Assembly: GCF_963678635.1 (NCBI RefSeq)
Contig: NC_087068.1
Span: 15,878,027 to 15,942,026, forward strand
Direction of reading: 5' to 3'
DNA from: Symsagittifera roscoffensis
Taxonomy: Eukaryota > Xenacoelomorpha > Acoela > Convolutidae
DNA length: 64,000 bases
The notes below the pieces were generated by a model. The model was not told the origin of the DNA. It searched no databases and saw only the letters and a list, made by a program, of their open reading frames with translations. Within the stretch, counting starts at the first letter, position 1, and every line of letters starts with the position of its first letter. Both the position numbers and the translations under genes were made by a program. This document shows, piece after piece, positions 12,546-23,575 of this stretch.

Positions 12546-12572
12546 CTGCTTAAATTAAACTCGGTAAAATAA

Positions 12573-12857
12573 CCACTAAAATCAAATTGGAGAATCGAAA
12601 AAAAAATTCTTAACCATTGCAATATACGAAATAGATTAAACATGCAAAAATAATACGTTGAAAAAGCTTAAACATGGCGAGATAGTGAAGCCCGCATTTA
12701 AATATATAATAGACACCACTAAAATCAAATTGGAAAATCGAAAAAAAATTCTCAACCATTGCAATATACAATATAGCTTAATCATGCAAAAATAATACGT
12801 TGAAAAAGCTTAAACATGGCGAGATAGTGAAGCCCGCATTTAAATATATAATAGATA
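12573..12857 (+). repeat. 143-bp tandem duplication
   Basis: Two adjacent copies starting 'ccactaaaatcaaattgg' at 12573 and 12716, nearly identical, each ending in 'aaatatataataga'. Confidence 0.9.
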
Positions 12858-13162
12858 GATAATAGATTCGTATACGCAAGCGAAATATAAAGCGAATACT
12901 TCTGAAACCTACACGGATTTAATCCCAAATGTTTTCAGGGCCAGTGCCATAGTTTGACTCCCCTACCGACTTATTTTCCTCGAACAGCAACACATATATT
13001 GATTACATGCAACACTCAATAAGCAACTTTTGGATGTTGAAAAATATGGCGTTGGGGCAATACATCACGAAGGTTCGTTCTTTTATGAAAAAAAGTTAAA
13101 AGTATACAAGATAAGTTAAATCGCAATAAGCTGTAAGAATTTCAGTACCATGACTAGCTAAC

Positions 13163-13361
13163 CTGTAGAATTCGTCACATGGATGATCCCAGCTGCTTTC
13201 GCCAGATGTGAAGTTAAAATAGTATAAGTCTCCATTGAGATCCTGGCAAGGTTTCCACTCGGGAGGAAGCGTTGCTTTCAATCCTTCCTTTGCTATCCAC
13301 AACAACTCCGGCTCTGCGTCCGGGTCAATCTCCAAGATGTCCAGCGCATACTCGAGAATTT
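13163..13361 (-). CDS. CEP164: CEP164 homologue, exon 2 with WW domain
   Basis: This exon, residues 27-93, identifies the gene. CEP164 is a distal-appendage protein of the mother centriole needed for ciliogenesis; its N-terminal WW region recruits TTBK2 in vertebrates. Here a helical segment ([14 protein letters not shown], then [10 protein letters not shown]) leads into a WW domain with Trp62 and Trp84, the aromatic YYF core at 73-75 and the final DHPCDEFYR. Human CEP164 shows the same [18 protein letters not shown] and YYFNF..W DHPCDE pattern. Acceptor TTTTTAG at 13362 and donor CAG|GTTAG at 13163 both keep frame. The key WW residues are all present, so the domain should fold. Confidence 0.95.
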
Positions 13362-13474
13362 CTAAAAACAGATCGAAGTTCAAAAATATCATATTAGCCA
13401 GTCTAACAGGATCAGAAACTTTCACAATCTTCAATTCGTAATTTTCAAATGAACAAATTAATTTCTTCATGTAC

Positions 13475-13553
13475 CTTCTTCAGTAGGATCATAATTTTCA
13501 TCGATCACCTCTTCGAGTATGGTTTGACCATTTTCACATTTTGTCCCATCCAT
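13475..13553 (-). CDS. CEP164: CEP164 homologue, exon 1 with start codon
   Basis: First coding exon, 26 codons plus one base. I chose the ATG at 13553 because the short N-terminus, ending ENYDPTEEE across the splice, matches the length and the acidic Tyr-containing stretch before the first helix of vertebrate CEP164. The donor GAAG|GTACAT joins exon 2 in frame to complete a Glu codon. The intron is 113 bases. No untranslated exon or promoter element could be recognised upstream. Confidence 0.85.
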
Positions 13554-13721
13554 TTGAGATGCCCACCTGACTAAAATCCTTTCATTTTGCCTCTAAAGGA
13601 AAATCTACAAGATTATTCAACCATAAGATATTATTTTTGTCACCCTCAGAGATGAATTTGTTTGTCTAATCACTGACACATGTCACAATTTTGCGAATGA
13701 TTGCCACGCTTTTGAAGAATA

Positions 13722-14052
13722 AAGAACAATTTACTTGGTATTAAAAAAATTAGCCGCAGCATCAAATAGTGAAAGGTATAAGTTAAAAAGAAATTAGTTC
13801 AAACTTCAGATTGGTTACGAATATAATAAAAATAGCTAAATACAGATACATTGCAAAATAATTTTTCACACAGCGGCGAAGCGGAGCGATGATTAAAAAC
13901 AAAGCAATTTAAAAAAAACATAAGTCGAACAAAATAAAAATTGTTGAAAACTATGTGAACCTAAATTTTCGTGTCTCGATGAAGGACACCAGGGTCCCAG
14001 CTAAAGCTGGAGGTACGTGGTTGATATTTTTTGAATTTGTTATACAAGCACA
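13722..14052 (+). repeat. 331-bp tandem repeat, copy 1
   Basis: Begins 'aagaacaatttacttgg' and includes 'gcgaagcggagcgatgatt' and a short imperfect hairpin around 'ccagctaaagctgg'. Copy 2 starts at 14053 and is split by a retroelement. Confidence 0.85.
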
Positions 14053-14160
14053 AAGAACAATTTACTTGGTATAAAAAAAACTAGCCGCAGCATCAAAACA
14101 GTAAAAGGTATGTTAAAAAGAAATTAGTTCAAACTGCAGATTGGTTACGAATATAATAAT
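14053..14160 (+). repeat. 331-bp repeat, copy 2, left part
   Basis: Left third of the second repeat copy, cut at an AATAATAATA-type sequence by the retroelement insertion. It resumes at 15930. Confidence 0.85.
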
Positions 14161-15929
14161 AATAAATCCTCAACAAAGTGGCCTTAGAGAGACCCTCTAT
14201 TTTTAAGTACACCGAGTCTGCGTATGGGCAACCATCCAAATTATTCTACGGCAACTTCACCATCAGTTCCGATGAAGGTGCACAACAAGGAGACCCGGAA
14301 GGACCACCAGTTTTCTCTGATACGATCAATGATATGGTGGGAAATGTGGATACCGAACTCAACATCTGGTTCCTGGATGACGGAAACATCGCAGGCAATT
14401 GACAGCGTGTCCTGTGGAATTTTAGCAGGATCATCGAGGAATCGAAGAAGCTTGGTTTAGAGATACACTCGAAAAAATGCGAAATAACCTTTCTTGGACA
14501 GCCATCCATAACTCGTCAACAAGAAATCCTTGACCGTTTCCGGACTATCAGTCCCTTTACCGAAGTTACGAACATCGAAGACCTCGTTATCCTTGGAGCC
14601 CCGATTGGACAATTAGCTATAGAGGACTGTATACGACAGAAAACAGAGTCCCTGGAGAGAATGCGTTCTAGACTCGGAGAATTGGAAGCCCACCATGCCC
14701 TTTTTATGATAAAGAACTCGTTTGCGCTACCCAAACTCCTATATTTCCTTCGTACAGCCCCTTGTTTTCTATACGAGCAGCTCCTTCAAAATTACGACAA
14801 CACCCTCCAGAAATCAGTGGAAGAAATCTTCAACATCACTCTAGATCATATGTCTGCCTCTCAGTTACATTGGCCATCCACTCTGGGAGGCTTGGGTATT
14901 AGTTCGGCATTTATCACTGCACCATCTGCGTATTTAGCTTCAGCGGAGAGTTGCCGGACTATTATTGCCTCTATCCTACCAGACGGATTGGTGAATGTTC
15001 CAGTCACGATCGGACAGGCTTTTGAGAAGTGGCAACAACAGAGTAACTGTGTCGATGGGCCCGTCCATCCACACGTTCAAATCAATTGGACAGGTCCCGC
15101 CTTTAAACACATGCTAGCTACCACTCTCACTTTGGTAGACAACAACAACCGAAAGAGACTAATGGCCTTTCAAGGCAAGGAAGCAGCAGCATGGATTAAC
15201 GCGCTTCCATCGCAAGCTCTAGGGCTGAAGTTAACAGACAGTCAATTGAGAATTGCCGTCGCCACTCGTTTAGGCAGTCCAGTCTGTGCCACACACCGTT
15301 GTGTTTGTGGCTCGACTGTAGACAATTCAGGCCTTCATGGTCTCTCATGCCGGAAAAGTGCTGGCCGGCACGCCAGACACACAATGGTCAACAACATTAT
15401 CAAACGAACATTGGCCCTAGCGGGTTACCCTTCCGTCCTGGAACCCCTTGGAATGTGTCGGTCTGACGGCAAGAGACCAGACGGTGCTACTTTAGTTCCG
15501 TTGGAGAGAGGACAAACGCTTGTCTGGGATGCAACTATTGTTGATGCCCTTGCACCCTCTAGGGGAGATCCCTCTGGGACAGCTGAGTCTGCAGAAACCT
15601 TAAAGAACGCGAAGTATGAAGAACTCACAAGGCGAGGACATATTTTCCAAGCTGTTGCTTTCACAACACAAGGACAGTGCAGTAAGAACACGTCCTCCTT
15701 TATCAAAAAGATCGGAAGGCTCATTAAATCCCTTACAAACGACGACCGAGCCTCAGGGTTCCTTAGACAGCGGCTTTCAATGGCTATACAATCAGCCAAT
15801 GCCGCCCTCGTTTTGGGCACGATTAGAGTCTATGACAAACTTGATGAGATATTCTATTTATAATTTTTAGACGATAGCGTTAACGCTTTATTTTTGTTTT
15901 TATATTTGATTAATTCAAGTTTTTCTGAT
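14161..15929 (+). mobile_element. 5'-truncated non-LTR retrotransposon
   Basis: Insertion inside the second 331-bp repeat copy. AATAATAATA-like sequence flanks both sides, consistent with a target-site duplication of about 10 bases. The left end starts in the middle of the reverse transcriptase, as expected for target-primed reverse transcription that stopped early. The coding remnant is described separately. Confidence 0.8.
14178..15863 (+). pseudogene. Non-LTR reverse transcriptase, C-terminal half with nuclease-like domain
   Basis: One frame runs from 14178 to the stop at 15863 with a single in-frame TGA at 14400. Visible RT motifs are the QQGDPEGPP turn and the FLDDG catalytic box. The 400-codon part after the stop holds a thumb/connection region, then a Cys/His cluster (CVCG ... 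HGLSC, about residues 218-235 counted from 14661), then a KRPDGATL ... WDATIVD segment. The PDG and D..D spacing resembles the PD-(D/E)xK restriction-like endonuclease found after RT in R2/NeSL-type elements; I infer that role from pattern only. The 5' end, including palm motifs before QGDP, is missing, so the copy is dead. Confidence 0.75.
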
Positions 15930-16157
15930 CCAAATAATAATAGCTAAAAACAGATACATTGCAAAATAATTTTTCTCACAGCGGCGAAGCGGAGCGATGA
16001 TTAAAAACACAAAGCAATTTAATAAGAACATAGGTCGAACAAAATAAAAATTGTTGAAAACTATGTGAACCTAAATTTTCGTGTCTCGATGAAGGACACC
16101 AGGGTCCCAGCTAAAGCTGGAGGTACGTGGTAGATATTTTTTGAATTTGTTATACTG
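15930..16157 (+). repeat. 331-bp repeat, copy 2, right part
   Basis: Resumes the second repeat copy after the retroelement and ends at 'tttgttatac', the same end as copy 1. Confidence 0.85.
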
Positions 16158-16825
16158 CTGCGGGACGAAATGCATAATTTCAAAAAATTGGATTTTACCC
16201 AAAACGTTAGTTGTTTCTCTACTAAAACAAGTGAGAGGAAATTTGGAATTTTCCCAAAATCATAACATTTCTCATACAAAAATTAAGGAGTAACCAAGTC
16301 TGCAGGAAAATTCTCGCAAACTATTCTTTCGATAGAACTTTTTATCTCAGACTTAATAGGGTACTTAAAAACAAAATTCAACTGTGGCGAAGCGGAGCTT
16401 CGCATCACTTGCGATAGAACAAACAAAAAAAACGGTGGTTATTCACAAGTACCAAAATGATAAATCAGTCCCATTTGTACCAAAATAAAAAATCAATCGC
16501 GTTAGTACCAAAAAATCCAATTGGCCAATGACTACTAAGCCGACTATTTTAAGCTCTCGGTTTAAGGTCGCCGGTGGGCGCGCTACGCGAGCGTCGCCGC
16601 TTTGCGGCGATAACTGGCTATAATTTTCGTATAGTCCTTCCCTCTGTTGGCAAGCTCGCTACACGTTGGCGCGACTGCGGCGGTCATTATTCTGCAGCTT
16701 AGTTTTCTGTTTGAAGAGTGGAAAATTAATGTAATAAATCGTTGGCTCATGTGACATTCGACCAGAATGGATCAAAATTCAGATTCAGCAGATTCGGAAA
16801 TTTAGCAGCGAACCTTCCGAATTGA
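16158..16825. other. Spacer with palindromes and short repeats
   Basis: Three 'agtaccaaaat' units lie at about 16447-16515. A GC-rich patch at 16570-16690 contains perfect or near-perfect palindromes (cgctacgcgagcg, cgccgctttgcggcg). No gene was recognised. This is the left flank of the giant Gypsy-type element. Confidence 0.5.
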
Positions 16826-19164
16826 CGGTTTTAAGCGATTAACGACGTTATTGGGACGATTAGTCAAACAGTGAAGTTCAAGATATTCTGGTGTTTTGAA
16901 ATTTTAAAAATTCGAAGTATGACGTCATATTTCTGAGAAACGTCAGAAACGGCGTTTTTGGCAGAAAGTCGAAGAAAAAACCCAACAACATTAGTTGCGA
17001 TAGCGTTAACCACGGAGATTGTGACTGAGAAACAACTACAAATTGTAGAAGTAGCAGAGACCGCTCCGAGTTTCAACTATTGTGTCGCTACAATAGTTGC
17101 AAATCCGTTGCGAACAACGGTGAAGGATGGAAAACCAGCCTTCCGGAAGGAGAAAAAGAGCCTTATTTCCCCGGATTCAGGAATCCGGAGGGGTCTCGGG
17201 ACTGGAACTTTTATTAATTTATAAAGACTTTTAGCTTCCTTATTATGTCCTGATTTGAATTTAATTAACATCTGAATTCATTCTACTAAGATGAGAAGCT
17301 AGGAGTTGGGGAAAAGGGTTGATCCATCTTCGATGGAGATGATGATTTTTATCTACTGAACAAAAACAATAATAATTCAATTAGTAGTAGTAGCTCTGAT
17401 TTTAGGAGTGACCTCGTGGTCTGGGGATACTGAGACCCAGCCATGAGCTCACTATTTCTGCATGTAATTAAGTTAATTTGAGTGTTTTGACCGAAGCCGA
17501 AAGCAGTAACGTTTTTGTCGACCCGATGTTAGAAAGACCACCGAAAGTATTGGCTTGGTAGAGACGGTTAAAAACATGTAAAGCTCTGTTTAGACGTTAG
17601 CCAGTCGTCTTAGGACTTAGTTTTATTTTCCGTCGATATGTATCTACCGGGCGAATGTTACATAGATGTTTTAATGGCGCTCCTGGGTGTTATTCTTTTT
17701 TAACATCATGACCGGAAGAACCGTTGACGAGCACACCGCGCCGAGCGGATGCTCACATTAACGCCCTTAATAGGCCAAAACCGCCAGGGCGGAAGGGTAG
17801 TTCGGAACGCGGAAGCCTTCCGGATTACCGTGAATAGCTTTTTAACCTAGTTAAGACAGAAAATTCACGAATCAGGAAGGGTGGGGGTATCGGCCATTCC
17901 CTCGTTCCCTGAGAGGTTTGTGACCAAAAACACTTAAAGATATATATAAAACCAAACAAAAAGTAGTATAGTACCCAAGAAAAACAAAAACCATAAAAAA
18001 ATAACCGAAAAAACCAAAAACAGTAAAAAAAAAAAGTAAAAAATCATTAGAAATCATCCCCCAGACAAGATGTGATTCGACCCTCCCGTTTGTTGTTGAT
18101 AGATATATTGTTGTTACAGGCATTTATATCATTCAGAATTGTTATGATCAATTTTGTGGCCCGTTTGTGAGGCTTGTACTGTAGGGTTATTTGAGCATTT
18201 AAGCACGTTAATGATAAATTGCGCTCAATCCGGAAGGGTCAGCTGATTTGCGCTCAATTCGGAAGGGTCTTGGGAGAAGACTGATCCGGCAAGCAGTACA
18301 AGGAGCAACAAGAAGGGGCACAAAGACAACAACAATCGACTGTTGGGTATCGTTAACAAGTTTTGTATCCCTTTTTGTACAAAAATTAAGATAGTAATCT
18401 GTGGGGGGCTCGACAGTGCTGCACTGTAGTGACCCTTCACCGAACTGCGATTATCCGAGTTAAGCACCTTAATTCGGATATTAAACAAACCCGGAGGGGT
18501 ATAGTATTACTAATATATTATTTATATAGCCTATATTAATACTCCTATACCGTTTTTCAGTGAAAAACATAGAAAGTAGACCGGTTTTTAGGGTCAAAAT
18601 AGCGATTCTTTGATCCATCACAAAACGCGATTTTTGAGATATCGATATTTTTGAAACGGAAAAACGCTAAATTAGTGTGTTACATCGTAACTGCACTAAT
18701 ATAGTAGATAGAACCGGTTAAGTTTAGTTGGGAAGTGGTTGGAACTATTTTGGAACCAAGAACCGAATTTTCGTGATTTTTGAGAAGACGGAACACTATA
18801 AATTCAGAAAATTTTTTGAAACTTTTGAGTTAGAACAGTAAAAATAGTTGTACGGACAACGTCCACTAGTGAATCTACGAGTGTTAAAACCCGCTACCCG
18901 AAAGCCTTCCGGGTTGCAGAGGAATCGAACTTAACGTGTTTGATTTGGTGGATTCATCAATCCGGAGGGGTACAGGTAGCATAGTTTTTCGCAAATTTTT
19001 TCAACTAAAGCGTTTTAGATCGGTTCTTTTGCATTGAACTAGAAGAGTATAGGCCTTCTGAGCTCGGATCAATAATTTTCAGGTCGAAAAGAACAGCATT
19101 GCGGAAAAAGTTAATCGGAACCTATAAGAGAGACAATTTTTTGACTTAAGAAAAAAGACATTTT
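16826..19164 (+). repeat. LTR-like segment at the left end of the giant element
   Basis: This 2.3-kb segment recurs three more times, at 41666-43967, 45206-47424 and 48665-51003. Recurrence, position in front of gag, and a TATA-like sequence near 17941 support an LTR or LTR plus leader. Start and end are set by where similarity to the other copies begins and stops; I could not identify TG...CA ends or a target duplication. It contains many CCGGAGGGGT-type motifs, a conserved CTGGG...CCCAG hairpin near 17420-17440 and the direct repeat 'gcgctcaatccggaagggtc'. Confidence 0.65.
17941..17951 (+). promoter_or_regulatory. TATA-like box in LTR-like segment
   Basis: TATATATAAAA follows a conserved 'cctcgttccctgagaggtttgtgacc' context and is present at the same place in all four LTR-like copies (also about 42754, 46204 and 49779). 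A core promoter for the element is inferred from sequence and conservation only. Confidence 0.4.
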
Positions 19165-20537
19165 GGTTAATAACTTTGGAACTACTGGACAGATCCACTT
19201 GATCTTGGTACCGATAGATCAGAAGTTAGCCGAGCTTACTGATAGGGACAAAAGTTTTTCAAAAACGTAAGCGTGAAAGTAATAGCGGTTGAATAAAGTA
19301 ACTTTAGGCTCTTCTAGACGAAAAGGGAAGGCTAAAGGCACAAGAAAACCTTAATCGAGCCGAAGTTAGGCTAGCGAGAAGACCCTTCACCGTTAGCGTG
19401 AATTGTCAAATAAGAGGCTTAACATCAATCCGGAAGTGTCTAGGAAAGCATTACATACTTCCTAGTTAATTAGAAAAAGCAAAATAGCATCGGAAAACGT
19501 ATCCGGAGGGGTATAGGTTGAAAGAAGGAAATCTCCGAAAAGCTACTTTTATAATACCAGAAGGCTCCCAATCCGGAGGGGTCCAAAATTTTTTTTCGAA
19601 TTCGGAGGGGTTTCAATCCGGAAGGGTCTTGTTTTCACCAAACAGGAGGGGTCTCAATCCGGAGGGGTCATATATTTACTAACTCAGAGGGGTCCCAATC
19701 CGGAGGGGTCTAAATTTTGTTAGTCCGGAAGGGTCCTATTTGTGCCAATCAGGAGGGGTATTATTTTATTGAAGGACTTAGGTAGACGGAAGAAAGACTA
19801 CAGTGAGAGGTATTAGGTTATTAGCAGACATGCTAGGAATCAGTGACTGCACTGGTAACTTGCCTTTCAATAAAAACCAGACCAAAACAAAACAGGTCCG
19901 AACTCGGATATTCGCTACACTAAGTCTAAACTAAAAAGAGCGTAATTCATTGGTGTAGATTGAAACCCAATACGTTTTTTTGAAAAGTGACTGCCCTGAG
20001 GATTTTAGTAGGTCTAGCTCGGGCAGTCCGAAGGCAGATAGGTAACACAGTACTCGGTGGGTGCAATAGACGCCCACTTGAGAAAATTACTGCCTTCAAA
20101 GTTTTGTCTGTTTGGTGCAGCACCAAGCAGGGAAAGTTTTTTCTTTAAAAGACAAGTTCGACTATTGTACCGCCACCGACTAAAAGTACAATCCACATAC
20201 GTTTTTTTTTAAATAGAGGTATTCATATTCTGTCAATATACATTTTTTTTGTTTTTGATTTTAAATCAATATAATTTGTGCTTGATTGGGTAGTGAGTTT
20301 ACTATCTTTTAAATTGACTGATAACATCATATTGTGCTAGTTCTCAAATCTTACGATCGATAATTGGTGAGTGTGAATAAATTATACACAAATTGTACTC
20401 TGATAACATACAGGGATTCGAGGTCACTATTTTATAGAATCTTGTGAAATTTGTTGTGTTGTGTCATTATTATTGTTAGTAAAACCATAAGGTCACTAGC
20501 AATCGAATTGAGTGTATAGGCATTAAGAAGTGACAGA
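19165..20537 (+). promoter_or_regulatory. Leader region with dense CCGGAGGGGT motif cluster
   Basis: Non-coding leader present only in the full-length element. Between about 19430 and 19770 the motif (A)ATCCGGA(G/A)GGGT(C/A) or close variants occurs roughly a dozen times at irregular spacing of about 20-70 bases. The part nearest gag is AT-rich with no further motif. A primer-binding site could not be assigned. Packaging, RNA structure or protein-binding roles are possible but unsupported. Confidence 0.45.
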
Positions 20538-20543
20538 TTGAGA

Positions 20544-22235
20544 ATGAGTCTAGACAAGTCAAGGATACCTAAACGAGGTGATCGCTCTAGGAAATTCATA
20601 CCTAAAAAGCAAAGAAAAACGATTACCGATCCTTTTGTGGATTGGATCAAACGAGCCCGGACCGACAAAGGGGAGACAGTTTCAGGCAGAATGGTTGAGA
20701 CGAGAAGTCAGAAGACCTCAGAAGAGAGAAAAGAAATGTTGGTAGTGGAGGTCAATACAGACCAGGTCATGAATGACAACCAGGAAGTACATGGACTGGA
20801 AGGGAGAGGCAGAAATCTGGCGAGTGAATCTACTCCGGTAGAACAAGGCCATGATTTTGCCACTTCCACCGGGACATTGGATCGAGAGGAGATGTCGGAA
20901 CTGTCCGACATCTCAACTGAAATAGCGGCAACTAGATGATCTCCAACAGACAACACTATGATGGCAGGCGGGACTGAGAAACAAACAACGTCATCATCGT
21001 TCTCAGAAAGAATGAGGAACACCTTAGGAAACATCTTTCCATTCACCATGGGAGGGGGCACAGGAAATGAAGAAGAATCCCAGGAGGAAGAGGACGAAGA
21101 AGAGCAAGTGGACTTTGGGTCTCAAGGCAGCCTCATTAGTTCGACCCAGGAGAATGAGGCATACGCGGAAAGAGAGACTGGAACCATGGACAAATTTGGT
21201 GTGGTGAGAACGATAAGCAAAGAGGTAAACACACCGGGCCAGTCGAGGGGCTTCGCGATTATGACAAATTCAGAGCCGCAACATGGGGAGAGTAGAAACA
21301 GAGGGCTAGGCAACGCATTGGCGGATCCTGAGGTGGATAATGAAAAGACGTCGAGGCAGAGAGTCAAGGCCCGAATCTCGACCAGCACGAAGCTATCTGG
21401 GACCGACAGGGTTACACCGCCACTAGTGACGCCACTCGTGGATAATGGGGCAGCACTAGAAGAAGCCTTGAATAACATAGTGGACAGTTTAGGAGAACAA
21501 AATGAACAGATGTCCATAAGAATGAGTGAACTAGAAAGAGCAGTTCACATTGAAAGAGAAAGTCTGCGCGAAGAAATAAACTGCAATAGACAAGAAGCTG
21601 GTAGGAGCGAAAAACGCTTGAAAGAAAGCACGGACGAGCATATAGCGAAGAACTTGTCGCGAATGACAAGAGAAGCGGAACAGAGAGAGTTACGCTTAAG
21701 AGACGACATGGAGAATTTAAGAATTCAGCAAGAGCAGTCTCTTGGGACTCTTGACACAAAGATAGACGCGATGATAGAGAGGCGAACTCAGGCTATCATG
21801 GATAGGTTGGACGGGCTACTAAGCAGCAAGAGTGGACCAAAAGAAGGGGAACCGAACTCCGGAGGTCCCAGCAGGGAGCCGAAGGTGAACTTCAACGACC
21901 ATCAAAAGAGGAGGACATATGGATCCACTAGAGGCAGGGGCAGTTCATCAGGCTATGCCACAAGGGATAATAGAACATGGGGCCCGAATAGTAGAGCAAG
22001 TTCAAAGGGGAACAGACAGACCTCTAATGAACGACCAACGCAAGGCACACATGCGACTGGGAGAAGTGATTCCGGTAACAGAGGACATGCGAGCCCGGGG
22101 AGGAGTCATGTGGGCCAAGGGGGAAACACTCACGGCGATTCGGATTGCAGAGATGCACCGCATACAGAGCCTAGGACACTCAGGCGGGACACTCAAGGGA
22201 TGCTACGGCAATGGCCACAGCCTTTGAACCCCTAA
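20544..22235 (+). pseudogene. Gag-region ORF, coiled coil and basic tail
   Basis: Two pieces, 20544-20939 and 20958-22235, are in the same frame and separated by one TGA at 20937, so they were probably one protein of about 560 residues. The first part is basic (KSRIPKRGDRSRKFIPKKQRK). The centre, about codons 310-400 overall, is a heptad-rich coiled coil (LREEINCNRQEAGRSEKRL-type). The end is Gly/Arg/Ser-rich and RNA-binding in character. No fold is recognised. Near 21919-22227 an alternative frame also looks protein-like, suggesting that an indel has swapped frames before the real Gag begins. Likely role: N-terminal part of Gag. Confidence 0.6.
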
Positions 22236-23575
22236 ACAGGTCTTTGGAGACATTCCTTACAAGGTTATCCAGAACCAATGAACGCAGTGAGAATTCCAGA
22301 AGAGTCTTTAAGAAACCAAGATGCTATAAAGACGAATCTGATGGCTGTATTGATACCTGGATAGAGGTAATGAAACTGCATTTCGAGGAAGAGGACTTGT
22401 CGGAAAGACAGGAATGCAGTGCACTCACCAGTAACTTGGAAGGGACAGCCCTGAACTGTGTCATGGCCAAGAAGCAATATCAGCGTGACACAGCCGAGAA
22501 AATCTTCGAAATCTTGTTAAACCGTTTTGGATCAGGGGTGCAGGGGCACCAAGCGATGATGCGCTTCGAGAAACGGAGGCAACGAGAAGATGAAACGATA
22601 GACAAGTTTCTCGATGACTTGGAAACGCTGAGAAGACGCAGCCAACCGTATGAGTCAAACCGAAGGATAAACCTGGCAGTAACCTCAAAATTCATCGATG
22701 GTGTGAAGATTTATGAACTTCGGACAATGCTGGCAACGCATTACACACCACTATCAACCAATGCGCCAACACCAGAGGAGTTGAGGCTCAAGTCAAAAGA
22801 ATATCTTTTATTGAAACCTCCTTCGAGATCTGGTTATTATAAGAACAATTATGGCAATTTTAACAATGGGCCAGCAAACCAAGGGAACAATTGGTACAAA
22901 CCAAGGGATGATATGAACAAGAGACGCTCTTGTGCCAATTGCAGCTCAACGGACCATCATGTGTCAGCATGCCCAACTTACAAACAAGGCATGAAAGCAA
23001 TAGGCTTTAGCCTCGAGGACGAAGATGCGTCAGAATTGGACCATGAGGATTTCATGAGAGGAGTAATTGCAAAATTGGGCCCGAGGTGTTTCGTTTGCAA
23101 CTTGGAAGGTCATTTTAAATCAGATTGTCCGCAATTCTGGGATGCAGTGGCAGACATCAAGCATCCAAGGCATGAAGAAGCTTTGTCAGGAGTGAAAGCC
23201 AGCAAGGCTCGCCTGTTGAGTGAAGCGGAGGCACGCAGAAAAGATAAACCTCAAGAGCTGGCGGCAAAGAAAATGCAAGCGGTAACAGAGGAGACACGTG
23301 AACCGGAACCAGCAACTGCGGCCAATGACTTCAAAATTGATTATAAGGCAGCCGCGAGGGATGCTCTAAATAGAGTGCAGCAGGAACTGGCGACGAAAGA
23401 GATCGAACAAAAAGTGAAACTCGAACTGGAGAATGAGAAACTACAGGAGCAACTGAATACCTTCGAAGCAACGGAGGTCGAGGAGACTAAAGCACCAAGC
23501 AGTTTGAGCATGAAACCTAATGTGATCTCCGGTCAAAGGTTCGGCATGGTGCCTCAAGGAAGCAAGATACAGTAA
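22211..23575 (+). CDS. gag: Gag with capsid-like region and two CCHC zinc knuckles
   Basis: The 454-codon ORF overlaps the previous one by 25 bases in another frame. Residues about 50-200 look like a Ty3/Gypsy retrotransposon capsid (helices around WIEVMKLHFEEEDL, LEGTALNCVMA, FEILLNRFG and FLDDLETLRRR). Two perfect C-x2-C-x4-H-x4-C knuckles follow: CANCSSTDHHVSAC from 22931 and CFVCNLEGHFKSDC near 23089. The tail is a charged coiled coil. The first 30-40 residues may belong to a wrong frame. The stop TAA at 23573 is followed in the same frame by the protease region, so Gag and Pol could be linked by stop readthrough, or the stop may be a mutation as elsewhere in this copy. Confidence 0.85.
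   Translation: MATAFEPLNRSLETFLTRLSRTNERSENSRRVFKKPRCYKDESDGCIDTWIEVMKLHFEEEDLSERQECSALTSNLEGTALNCVMAKKQYQRDTAEKIFEILLNRFGSGVQGHQAMMRFEKRRQREDETIDKFLDDLETLRRRSQPYESNRRINLAVTSKFIDGVKIYELRTMLATHYTPLSTNAPTPEELRLKSKEYLLLKPPSRSGYYKNNYGNFNNGPANQGNNWYKPRDDMNKRRSCANCSSTDHHVSACPTYKQGMKAIGFSLEDEDASELDHEDFMRGVIAKLGPRCFVCNLEGHFKSDCPQFWDAVADIKHPRHEEALSGVKASKARLLSEAEARRKDKPQELAAKKMQAVTEETREPEPATAANDFKIDYKAAARDALNRVQQELATKEIEQKVKLELENEKLQEQLNTFEATEVEETKAPSSLSMKPNVISGQRFGMVPQGSKIQ

Noticed and set aside
19430-19770. The motif cluster as a CRISPR-like array
   Set aside because: Spacing is irregular, units are short and variable, and the setting is a eukaryotic retroelement leader.
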